Source of the DNA: DATARH01 sp963746885
GTDB taxonomy: Bacteria > Pseudomonadota > Alphaproteobacteria > ATCC43930 > CGMCC-115725
NCBI GenBank assembly: GCA_963746885.1
Contig: CAVVDM010000010.1
Coordinates: forward strand, 1 to 64,000
Reading direction: 5' to 3'
DNA: 64,000 nt
Made by a program: the position numbers and the translations under genes. Positions 56,598 through 64,000 of the stretch are shown piece after piece. The notes beneath the pieces are model-generated. The model was not told the origin of the DNA. It saw nothing but the letters and a program-made list of their open reading frames with translations, and searched no databases. How positions within the stretch are numbered: position 1 is the stretch's first letter; each line of letters opens with the position of its first letter.

Positions 56598-57947
56598 ATG
56601 TCTGCCGGCCCGAGCGCGCTGCTCACCGATCTCTACCAGCTCACGATGCTGGCGGCCTATCTCGATCACGGCTTGACCGATACCGCCGTGTTCGAGCTGT
56701 TCGTGCGCAAGCTGCCGCCGCGCCGCAGTTTTCTGATGGCGGCGGGGTTGCAGCAGGCAGTCGACTACCTCGAAGATTTCGGCTTCTCGGGCGAGGACAT
56801 CGCGCGGCTGCGAGCGCTCGGCAGCTTTCCCGAAAGTTTTCTCGAACGCCTGGCGGAGTTGCGCTTTACGGGCGACCTTGACGCGCTGCCGGAAGGCACC
56901 GTGTTCTTCCCTGACGAGCCTATTCTGCGGGTGGTCGCGCCTTTGCCGCAGGCGCAGCTGGTCGAGACCCGGCTGATCAATCTCGTGCATTTCGAGACGG
57001 TCATCGCTTCCAAGGCGGCCCGCCAAGTCCTCGCCGCGGACGGCAAGCCGCTGATCGATTTCGGCCTGCGCCGGGCGCACGGCGCCGAAGCCGGCATGCT
57101 GGCGGCGCGCGCCGCTTACGTCGCTGGCTTTGCCGGGACCGCGACCCTTGCGGCCGGGTTGGAATTCGGCATCCCGGTGCGCGGCACGATGGCACATTCC
57201 TTCATCCAGGCGCATGACGACGAGGTCGCCGCGTTCGAGAATTTCGCGCGGTCACGGCCGCGCGACCTCGTGCTCCTGATCGACACCTACGACACCGAGC
57301 GGGCCGCCGAGCGGGTCGTCCGCCTCGCCCCCCGGCTCGCCGCCGACGGCATCACGATCGCCGGTGTGCGTCTCGACAGCGGCGATCTCGGCGAGCACGC
57401 CCGCCGCGTGCGCCACATCCTCGACGCTGGCGGCCTGGGCTCGGTGGCGATCGTCGCCAGCGGCGGCCTCGACGAGAACGAACTCATGGCCTTGCGCGGC
57501 GCGCCGATCGACTCGTTCGGCGTCGGCACCAGCCTGACCACCTCGTCCGATGCGCCCTCCCTCGATTGCGCCTACAAGCTGCAGGAGTATGCCGGCCGGC
57601 CGCGGCGCAAGCGCTCCGAGGGCAAGGCGACCTGGCCCGGCCGCAAACAGGTGTGGCGGTCGCGCGACGCGCATGGCGACTTCGCCGGCGATGTCGTCGC
57701 GCTTGACGGCGAGATCCATCAGGGCCAGCCGCTGCTGCAACCGGTGATGCGCGGCGGTCATCGGATACGGACCGATCCGCGTCTGCCCGAGACCCGCGCC
57801 CATGCCGCCGCGCAACTGGCTTACCTTCCCGGCGCACTGCGGCGGCTTGAACCGTTTGCCTATCCGGTCGAGATCGCGGCGAGCCTGCGCGATCTGGCCG
57901 CCGAACTTGATCGGGCCGAAGCTGCCGTCCCGGCCGCGCCGGCTTGA
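56598..57947 (+). CDS. pncB: Nicotinate phosphoribosyltransferase PncB
   Basis: A 449-residue enzyme joining nicotinate and PRPP to give nicotinate mononucleotide. Seen are LLTDLYQLTMLAAYLDHG, FELFVRKLPPRRSFLMAAG, the auto-phosphorylated His region GTMAHSFIQAHDDE, LIDTYDTERAAERVV, VRLDSGDLGEHARRVR, ASGGLDENELMAL and IDSFGVGTSLTTSSDAPSLD. The protein is complete. It is divergent from the PRPP synthetase gene (223-base gap) and 6 bases upstream of an APH-family kinase gene, which may be co-transcribed. Confidence 0.93.
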   Translation: MSAGPSALLTDLYQLTMLAAYLDHGLTDTAVFELFVRKLPPRRSFLMAAGLQQAVDYLEDFGFSGEDIARLRALGSFPESFLERLAELRFTGDLDALPEGTVFFPDEPILRVVAPLPQAQLVETRLINLVHFETVIASKAARQVLAADGKPLIDFGLRRAHGAEAGMLAARAAYVAGFAGTATLAAGLEFGIPVRGTMAHSFIQAHDDEVAAFENFARSRPRDLVLLIDTYDTERAAERVVRLAPRLAADGITIAGVRLDSGDLGEHARRVRHILDAGGLGSVAIVASGGLDENELMALRGAPIDSFGVGTSLTTSSDAPSLDCAYKLQEYAGRPRRKRSEGKATWPGRKQVWRSRDAHGDFAGDVVALDGEIHQGQPLLQPVMRGGHRIRTDPRLPETRAHAAAQLAYLPGALRRLEPFAYPVEIAASLRDLAAELDRAEAAVPAAPA

Positions 57948-57953
57948 TCGGAG

Positions 57954-59054
57954 ATGCCCATGCCGGACGGTCTGGCGGAGGGCGGCGCGGCTGGCGAGCG
58001 CGAGCCGTCCGGGGCGGTGGACATCGACCGGAAGACGCGATTTCTCAGTGCGCCGGAAAGCTATCCCGAGCATCCGAGCCAGGTTGAGGCCGTCGAAACC
58101 CACTATTCCCTCGTGTTTCTGACCGACCGGCACGCCTACAAGCTGAAGAAGCCGGTCCGGGGCGACGGCTTCGATTTCCGCTCGATTGCGGCACGCCGCA
58201 ACAACGCGGTGGCTGAGCTGCGGCTCAATCGCCGCCTCGCCCCGGACGTCTATCTCGGCATGGTACCGCTGACGCTGGAGGCCGACGGACGGTTGGCGAT
58301 CGGCGGGCAAGGCCGGCCGGTCGACTGGCTGGTCAAGATGGTCCGCCTCGAAGCCGAGCAGATGCTCGATCGGCGTCTGGCGCGCGGCGAGTGGCACTAC
58401 GGCGAGATCGAGGCCTTGGCGCAGCGTCTGGCCGGCTTTTTTGCAACGGCGCGGCGGGCGCGGGTATCGGCGCCGCAGCTGAAGGCCCGCTTTCGGACGG
58501 AACTGAGTACCGCCGTTGCCGCCGTCACGGCAGCGCGTGACCCGCGCCTGCTGACGGAAGTGAAGTCGATTGCCCGGCGTCTCGAATGCTTCATTGTCCG
58601 CCGCGCCGCGCTGTTCCGCCGGCGCGTTCGCGAGCGGCGGATTGTCGACGGGCATGGCGATTTGCGACCGGAGCACGTCTATTCGAAGGGCGTCCCTCGG
58701 ATCATCGATTGCCTGGAGTTTCGCCCTGATTTGCGGCAGCTCGACCCGCTCAACGAACTGGCCTATCTCGCCCTCGAATGCCGCCGGCTCGGCGCGCCGA
58801 CCATCGAGAGGTCGCTGCTGCGACGCTACCGACAGCGGTCCGGCGATGCCCCGCCCGCCGAGCTGGTATCGTTCTATGGCGCGCTGAACGCGATCATTCG
58901 CGCCCGGATCGCCATCCAACACCTCGACGAGCCGGGAGCGCGCACACGCGAGGAGTTGGTCAACCGCGCCGCCGAGTACCTTGCTGCCGCCAGGGAATGC
59001 CGCCGCTACCGGCTATCGTCCCGGTCGCTGCCTCCCGAGACAAAATGCTCCTGA
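57954..59054 (+). CDS. Aminoglycoside-phosphotransferase-like kinase, stand-alone
   Basis: A 366-residue protein matching the N-terminal half of bacterial bifunctional APH-like kinase/ATP-binding proteins. Seen are ETHYSLVFLTDRHAYKLKKP with a nucleotide-site Lys, the catalytic loop VDGHGDLRPEHVY and the metal-binding IIDCLEFRPDLRQLDPLNEL. The usual C-terminal P-loop (GxxGxGKS) kinase domain is missing; the protein ends soon after ELVNRAAEYLAAARECRRY. Family members are usually long, so this is a short form or a split. The substrate is unknown; linkage to pncB may be functional. Confidence 0.8.
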   Translation: MPMPDGLAEGGAAGEREPSGAVDIDRKTRFLSAPESYPEHPSQVEAVETHYSLVFLTDRHAYKLKKPVRGDGFDFRSIAARRNNAVAELRLNRRLAPDVYLGMVPLTLEADGRLAIGGQGRPVDWLVKMVRLEAEQMLDRRLARGEWHYGEIEALAQRLAGFFATARRARVSAPQLKARFRTELSTAVAAVTAARDPRLLTEVKSIARRLECFIVRRAALFRRRVRERRIVDGHGDLRPEHVYSKGVPRIIDCLEFRPDLRQLDPLNELAYLALECRRLGAPTIERSLLRRYRQRSGDAPPAELVSFYGALNAIIRARIAIQHLDEPGARTREELVNRAAEYLAAARECRRYRLSSRSLPPETKCS

Positions 59055-59124
59055 CCGTTCGCACCGCCGCCATGAGGCGTGGCGATGCGGTGTATATGCG
59101 CTCGTTCTCGAATGGCCGCGATTT

Positions 59125-60268
59125 CTACACGGTGATCGGAGCGTTGGCGGTGGCCTCGTCGTAGGCGATGCCGAGGCGGTTGACGCCGTCGAACGCCGCC
59201 ACTTTGTAGCATTCGGCCAGGGTCGGGTAATTGAAGACGGTGTTGACGAAATAGTCGATCGTGCCGCCGAATGACAGCACCGCCTGGCCGATATGAATGA
59301 GCTCGCTGGCGCCGTCGCCGATGATGTGGACGCCGAGCAGCTCGCGGGTCTCGCTGTGGAAGATCAGCTTTAGGAGGCCGGTGGTGTCGCCGATGATCTG
59401 GCCGCGGGCGATCTCGCGGTAGCGCGCCTTGCCGACCTCGTAGGCGATGCCGGCGGTGGTCAATTCCTCCTCGGTCTTGCCGACCATCGAGATTTCCGGC
59501 ACCGAGTAGATGCCGTAGGGGAACAATGCCGGGACGCTGGACGCGGCGATGCCGAAGCTGTGGCACACCGCGAGGCGGCCCTGCTCCGTCGAGGTCGAGG
59601 CAAGCGCCGGGAAGCCGATAACGTCGCCCACCGCGTAAACGCCCGGCACCGCGGTGCGGTAGTTCTCGTCGACAACGAGGCGGCCGCGGTCGTCGCAGCA
59701 CAGCCCGCATTGGTCGAGCGCGAGGCGCCCCGCCGCGCCGGTGCGGCCGACCGAATAGAGCGCCTTCTCGGCGACGAGGTTCTTGCCGCTTTCGAGATGC
59801 AATTTGACCCGGCTGCCGCCTGCCGGTAGCGATGACGATGTTGCGCGCCGTGACGGTGCGCGCCGTGCTGCCGTCCATGTATTCGAGGCGCACCGTCTCC
59901 GGGGCGCAGAACGAGGCGTTTGCCGCGACCACCTCGACGCCGTTGCGCATCAATTGATGGCGCGTCACATCGATCTCGTGATGGATCACCTTGTTGGTGC
60001 GTACCAGCAGGTCCTGCATCGTGATGTTCTGCTTGACCGTGTAGGAGGCGCCGTAGAACTCGCGCGAGCGATAGCCCGACAGTTCGAGCACAGCCTCGCG
60101 CAAGGTCTTGGACGGGATCGTGCCGAGGTTGACGCTGACGCCGCCGAGGACAGCGGTGCGCTCGATGACCGCGACGCGCTTGTCGAGCTTGGCGCCCTGG
60201 ATCGCCGCCCGCTTGCCGGCCGGTCCCGAGCCGATCACCAGAAGATCGAAGTCGTAGCTTGGCGGCAT
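59125..60268 (-). pseudogene. sthA: Soluble pyridine nucleotide transhydrogenase SthA, internally deleted
   Basis: The N-terminal FAD part is intact: LLVIGSGPAGKRAAIQGAKL, SVNLGTIPSKTLREAVLELS, NIVIATG (near residue 148). Directly after this the sequence jumps, near 59820-59826, to VKLHLESGKNLVAEKALY and continues to the end with NYRTAVPGVYAVGDVIGFPA and GIHIIGDG-like GVHIIGDGASELIHIGQAV. The whole NAD(P)-binding Rossmann region with its second GxGxxG is missing, about 100 codons compared with the 466-residue E. coli enzyme, and the frame changes at the junction. The start has AAGGATAAGG upstream. This is a pseudogene as written; a collapsed assembly is the alternative. Confidence 0.85.
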
Positions 60269-60376
60269 TGGCCTTATCCTTCAGCTGCCCATCCCCGATT
60301 GTGCAAGACGCTGGTGCCGCAGGTTATGCGGCTTGCGTGATGACGGCATTTACTGTGCCGTCGGGCGTCCGCCCGT

Positions 60377-61504
60377 TCAGCCGGCCAGCGACACGCCGAC
60401 GAGCCGGCCGATGCCGTAGGTAATGGCGGCTGCGGCATAGCCGATCGCGAGCTGGCGCCCGCCCGAAAAAACAAGGCCGCGGCCGGTGAACAGCGAAGTG
60501 CCGCCGCCGATCAGCAGCAGCGCCACGCCGCTCGCGGCGAGGCTGGCGACGAGCGCCGCCGCGCCGCCGAGAAAAAAGAACGGCGCGACCGGAAAGATCG
60601 CACCCACCGCGAACAGGCCAAACGAGGTGCCGGCGGCGGTCCAGGCCGAGCCGCCAAGTTCCTCCGGGTCGATCCCGAGTTCCTCGCGCACCAGCGTGTC
60701 GAGCGCGCTGTCCTTGTCGGCCATCAGCCGCCCAGCAAGCGCCCGCGCCGCCGCCTCGTCAATCCCCTTGGCCTGATAGATCAGCACCATCTCCTCCAGT
60801 TCCTCTTCCGGCATGCGGGCCAGTTCGTCGGCCTCGACCGCGATCTGCGCCTGGGAGAGTTCGCGCGAACTGGTCACCGACAGCCATTCCCCCATCGCCA
60901 TCGAACAGGCCCCGGCGACGAGGCCCGCGAGGCCGGTCAGCAGGATCGTGCTGCCCGGCTCAGCCGCGCCGGCAACGCCCATGACGAGGCTGAGGTTGGA
61001 GACGAGCCCGTCATTGGCGCCGAGCACCGCAGCGCGCAGCGCGTTGCCGCCGCCGCGATGGCGCCCCTCCAGCCGCGCCAGGCTGCTACCCGAGGCGCCG
61101 GCGGGCATCGCCGACGCCATTGCCTCGACCACCCGGGTATGCGAGCGCTCAGTGGCCGGCAAGCCGCCTTCGACGGCTTCGGGCTGGCGGTCGTACATGC
61201 CGCTGTCGCGCTGCTCGAGGGTGCTGAGCGTCGGCAGCACGAAGCGCGGCCCGAAGCGGCGCGCCAGCCAGACCAGCGAGCGGGTTCGCCAGCCCGGCCG
61301 CCGCGCCGCGCCGCGGGCGCCCAGCCGCGACAGCTCCTTGCGCCAGAATTCGGCGTGGGCCTCCTCGACTGCGGCGAGGCGGCGGTAAACTTCGCTCAGG
61401 CGCGGATCGGTCTCGGCCTCGGCCATTGCCCGATACAACGCCGCGCTGTCGACTTCGCCCTGGAGATTGGTGCGGTAGCGGGCGATCGAGCCGTCATCGG
61501 CCAT
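60377..61504 (-). CDS. VIT1/CCC1-family transporter with ferritin-like head
   Basis: A 375-residue inner-membrane protein, ATG at 61504 with AGGAGTGG upstream. The N-terminal part is a ferritin/rubrerythrin-like helical segment (GEVDSAALYRAMAEAETD, RLAAVEEAHAEFW with an ExxH). After a linker comes the VIT1 domain: GNALRAAVLGANDGLVSNLS, GLAGLVAGACSMAMGEWLSV, the charged EELEEMVLIYQAKGIDE loop, and three C-terminal membrane helices. Relatives (MbfA, VIT1) move ferrous iron or manganese; export or sequestration of iron is the likely role. Direction cannot be read from sequence. Confidence 0.87.
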   Translation of the reverse strand: MADDGSIARYRTNLQGEVDSAALYRAMAEAETDPRLSEVYRRLAAVEEAHAEFWRKELSRLGARGAARRPGWRTRSLVWLARRFGPRFVLPTLSTLEQRDSGMYDRQPEAVEGGLPATERSHTRVVEAMASAMPAGASGSSLARLEGRHRGGGNALRAAVLGANDGLVSNLSLVMGVAGAAEPGSTILLTGLAGLVAGACSMAMGEWLSVTSSRELSQAQIAVEADELARMPEEELEEMVLIYQAKGIDEAAARALAGRLMADKDSALDTLVREELGIDPEELGGSAWTAAGTSFGLFAVGAIFPVAPFFFLGGAAALVASLAASGVALLLIGGGTSLFTGRGLVFSGGRQLAIGYAAAAITYGIGRLVGVSLAG

Positions 61505-61658
61505 GGTCCACTCCTGTTCTGCAGCGAAAGCGGCCGAACCCCGCGAAAATGCGGGCCGGCGACGCGAGATTGCTGCGATTATGCACCCGGCAAACCTCTG
61601 GAAGCGACGCGCGATCGCCGGTTGGGTGTGCCGCGGCGCAAGTACCTTGGGGGCTTCA

Positions 61659-62228
61659 GTGAGCGCTTTGTTGCGGGTCAGCCGGGTAATCGACGCGCTC
61701 AACGAGCGCGTCGGGCACTTGGTCTATTGGGCGGTGCTGGCGGCAGCCCTGGTCAGCGCCGGCAACGCGACGGTGCGCTATGTGTTCGACACCAGTTCGA
61801 ACGCCTGGCTCGAACTGCAATGGTACCTGTTCTCGGCGGTGTTCCTGCTGTGCGCGGGCTACACGCTGCAGCACAACCAGCATGTCCGCATCGACGTCGT
61901 CAACAGCCATCTGCCGCCGCGGGTGCGCGCCTGGATCGACCTGATCGGCGGCCTGTTCTTTCTGCTGCCGATGGCAAGCGTGATCATGGTGCTGTCCTGG
62001 CCGATGTTCGTCGACTCCTATATGCGGCACGAGATGTCGAGCGATGCCGGCGGGTTGTTGCGCTGGCCGGTCAAGCTGCTGATCCCGGTCGGCTTCCTGC
62101 TGCTCGCCTTGCAGGGCGTCTCGGAGATCATCAAGCGGGCGGCCTTTCTCGCCGGACGCATCCCCGATCCGCTCGAAAGGCACGCCGAGCCGATGGCCGA
62201 GGAGTTCGTCAAGGGCCCCGGCGAATGA
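61659..62228 (+). CDS. dctQ: TRAP transporter small permease (DctQ)
   Basis: About 189 residues with four membrane helices: VYWAVLAAALVSAGNATVRY, WYLFSAVFLLCAGYTLQH, WIDLIGGLFFLLPMASVIMV and LLIPVGFLLLALQGVSEIIK. The HVRIDVV motif after helix 2 is typical of DctQ. I use the GTG at 61659 behind a GGGGG tract; an ATG at 61581 is an alternative. It is divergent from the VIT1 gene and overlaps the large permease gene by 4 bases (ATGA). Confidence 0.88.
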   Translation: MSALLRVSRVIDALNERVGHLVYWAVLAAALVSAGNATVRYVFDTSSNAWLELQWYLFSAVFLLCAGYTLQHNQHVRIDVVNSHLPPRVRAWIDLIGGLFFLLPMASVIMVLSWPMFVDSYMRHEMSSDAGGLLRWPVKLLIPVGFLLLALQGVSEIIKRAAFLAGRIPDPLERHAEPMAEEFVKGPGE

Positions 62229-63848
62229 CCGCCTTCCTGGTCGCCAACATGGCGCCGCTGATGTTCGCGGCGCTCGTGTGCGTTCTGATCCTCGGCTATC
62301 CGGTCGCGTTCTCGCTCGCCGCCAACGGCCTGCTGTTCGGCGTCATCGCGATCGACCTCGGGCTGTTGAAGCCGGAATTGCTGCAGGCATTGCCCGAGCG
62401 CGTGTTCGGCATCATGCACAACGAGACATTGCTGGCGATCCCGTTCTTCACCTTCATGGGCCTCATCCTCGAACGCAGCGGCATGGCCGAGGATTTGTTG
62501 GAGACGGTCGGCCAGATGTTCGGGCCGGTGCGCGGCGGGCTCGCTTATGCCGCGGTGTTCGTCGGCGCGCTGCTGGCGGCGACGACCGGCGTGGTGGCCG
62601 CCTCGGTCATTTCGATGGGGCTCATTTCGCTGCCGATCATGCTGCGCTACGGCTATGACCGCAAACTGGCAGCTGGCGTCATCACCGCGGCGGGTTCGCT
62701 CGCCCAGATCATCCCGCCGAGCCTCGTGCTGATTGTGATGGCCGATCAGCTCGGCCGCTCGGTCGGCGACATGTATCAGGGTGCCTTCATCCCGGGGCTG
62801 ACGCTGGCGGCGATCTACGCGCTGTTTGTGCTGGTCACGACGATTGTGCGGCCGGGCGCGGCGCCGGCCTTGCCGCGCGACGCGCTGACGATGCGCGAGG
62901 AGGGCGGCGGCGCCGGCTATGGCTCGCTGGCGGTGGTCGCCGGGCTCGCTGTCGTCGCCGGCTGCCTGCTCAGCTACCGCATGCATGCGATCTGGGCAGC
63001 CGGGCTGGCCGGGCTCGGCGCCTATCTGGCGGCGTTGGCCGACCGCTACCTGCGGCTGGGGCTGTTGAGCCGGCTGGGGCAGCAGGTGGTGATCGTGATG
63101 ATGCCGCCGCTCGCCCTGATCTTCCTCGTACTCGGCACGATCTTCGTCGGCATTGCGACACCGACCGAGGGCGGCGCGATGGGGGCGACGGGCGCGCTCG
63201 TGATGGCGCTGGCCAAGCGGCGGCTCACCATGCCCCTGCTGCGTCAGGCGATGGATTTCGACGGCGCGGCTGTCCTCCTTCGTGATTTTCATCCTGATCG
63301 GCTCGTCGGTGTTCACGCTGGTGTTTCGCGGGGTCAACGGCGATCTGTGGGTCGAGGCGCTGTTGACCAGCCTGCCCGGCGGCCAGCTCGGCTTCCTGAT
63401 CGTGGTCAACGTCATGGTGTTCGTTCTGGCATTCTTTCTCGATTTCTTCGAGTTGGCGTTCATTGTCGTGCCATTGTTGCGCCCGGTCGCCGACAAGCTC
63501 GGCATCGACCTGATATGGTTCGGGGTGCTGCTCGGCATCAACATGCAGACCTCGTTCCTGCACCCGCCGTTCGGCTTTGCGCTGTTCTATTTCCGCAGTG
63601 TGGCGCCGGCGCGCGAGACGATCGACCGGCTGACCGGGAAGCTGATCGCGCCGGTCACGACGGCGCAGATTTATTGGGGCAGCGTGCCGTTCGTGATCAT
63701 CCAGCTGGCGATGGTCGGGGCGCTGATCGCGTTTCCCGGCATGGTGCTCGCCTCGCTCGACGCCGGCTCCAAGCTCGACCCGAACAAGATCCGCATCGAG
63801 GTGCCGCAGGCCGTGCCGCAAGCCATACCACAGATCCAGTTCAAGTAG
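62225..63848 (+). CDS. dctM: TRAP transporter large permease DctM (one frameshift)
   Basis: Twelve-helix membrane subunit of a tripartite, sodium-driven TRAP importer. The first frame has VCVLILGYPVAFSLAANGLL, AIPFFTFMGLILERSGMAED, GALLAATTGVVAASVISMG, AQIIPPSLVLIVMADQLG and GTIFVGIATPTEGGAMGATG. At the TTT run 63256-63258 the reading moves one base; dropping one T gives AMDSTARLSSFVIFILIGSS and continues with VFVLAFFLDFFELAFIVVPL and GINMQTSFLHPPFGFALFYF. Repaired length is 540 residues, in the range of the larger DctM proteins. A homopolymer error is the likely cause. Confidence 0.88.
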
Positions 63849-63869
63849 CGGCGGGAGTGGCCCCGCCGC
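63848..63869. terminator. Hairpin between convergent dctM and dctP
   Basis: A perfect 8-bp stem (63848-63855 with 63862-63869) closes a six-base loop. It starts at the last base of the dctM stop and lies 12 bases before the dctP stop on the other strand. There is no T-run, so it may act as a weak bidirectional terminator. Confidence 0.5.
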
Positions 63870-63881
63870 CGCCCATCCGGG

Positions 63882-64000
63882 TTACAGCTTGACCGATTCC
63901 ATATAGTTGTCGAACTGGTGCTCCTCGACATTGAACCATTGCAGCTCGTCGCCGAGGAATTTCTTCCAGGGGTCGTAGATCGCCTTCCACTTGGCGTTCT
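63882..64000 (-). CDS. dctP: TRAP transporter substrate-binding protein DctP, C-terminus (partial)
   Basis: The last 39 codons and the TAA stop (complement of 63882-63884) are inside the window. The tail reads NAKWKAIYDPWKKFLGDELQ, then WFNVEEHQFDNYMESVKL, which fits the C-terminal helices of periplasmic DctP-family binding proteins (YDPWKKFxxDExxW). It converges with dctQM and is presumably the third component of that transporter, encoded on the opposite strand. Confidence 0.8.
   Translation of the reverse strand, partial: NAKWKAIYDPWKKFLGDELQWFNVEEHQFDNYMESVKL

Overview
The window is a dense, high-GC stretch of a Gram-negative chromosome that reads as an alphaproteobacterium. Supporting signs are an imuB-imuC(dnaE2) mutasome end, a plant-type (GCS2) glutamate-cysteine ligase beside rsmE and divergent from ubiA, an ETF-beta lysine methyltransferase (METTL20-type), a Kdo/lipid A block, DUF882 and YcbB-like envelope enzymes and a ferritin-headed VIT1 protein. 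I cannot fix the order or genus from sequence alone.

Layout. 1-3399: tail of imuB and the error-prone polymerase imuC. 3451-6617: bifunctional proline catabolic enzyme PutA. 6955-9306: two tandem OmpA-like outer-membrane proteins separated by two stacked hairpin terminators. 9397-15264: class III CoA-transferase, M20 amidohydrolase and a convergent peptide-type ABC importer (SBP and two permeases, no ATPase). 15494-17976: His-rich secreted protein and a PAS-GGDEF-EAL protein. 17990-25968: gshA-rsmE (minus), then ubiA, EtfB methyltransferase, MFS carrier, ubiD and pmbA. 26050-31892: overlapping msbA, DUF374 acyltransferase, waaA, lpxK and lpxL-like genes, a lipid A/Kdo operon. 31975-36746: hydroxyacid dehydrogenase, GNAT, DOPA-dioxygenase-like protein and peptidoglycan enzymes. 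36766-39445: a citrate-synthase-like and a DapA-like gene with overlapping ends, and an EF-hand protein. 39704-42946: an accessory stretch (DUF6880, proline iminopeptidase, cold-shock remnant) ending at a tRNA-Ala(CGC) gene. 43150-50645: cupin, glycogen phosphorylase and a hydroxyacid/acyl metabolism cluster. 50720-52516: lower-GC envelope genes. 52517-54765: NfeD-slipin membrane pair. 54790-59054: NAD salvage group (pncA, a diverged PRPP synthetase, pncB, APH-like kinase). 59125-64000: internally deleted sthA, VIT1 transporter and a TRAP transporter.

A striking general property is the number of broken frames. Eleven single-base shifts in six genes can each be repaired by one base; nine sit in runs of two or more identical bases and two in a short CG repeat. 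This looks more like base-calling or assembly error than gene decay. The exceptions are sthA, which lacks an internal block of roughly 100 codons, and the cold-shock remnant. I see no CRISPR array, insertion sequence, prophage or rRNA operon.
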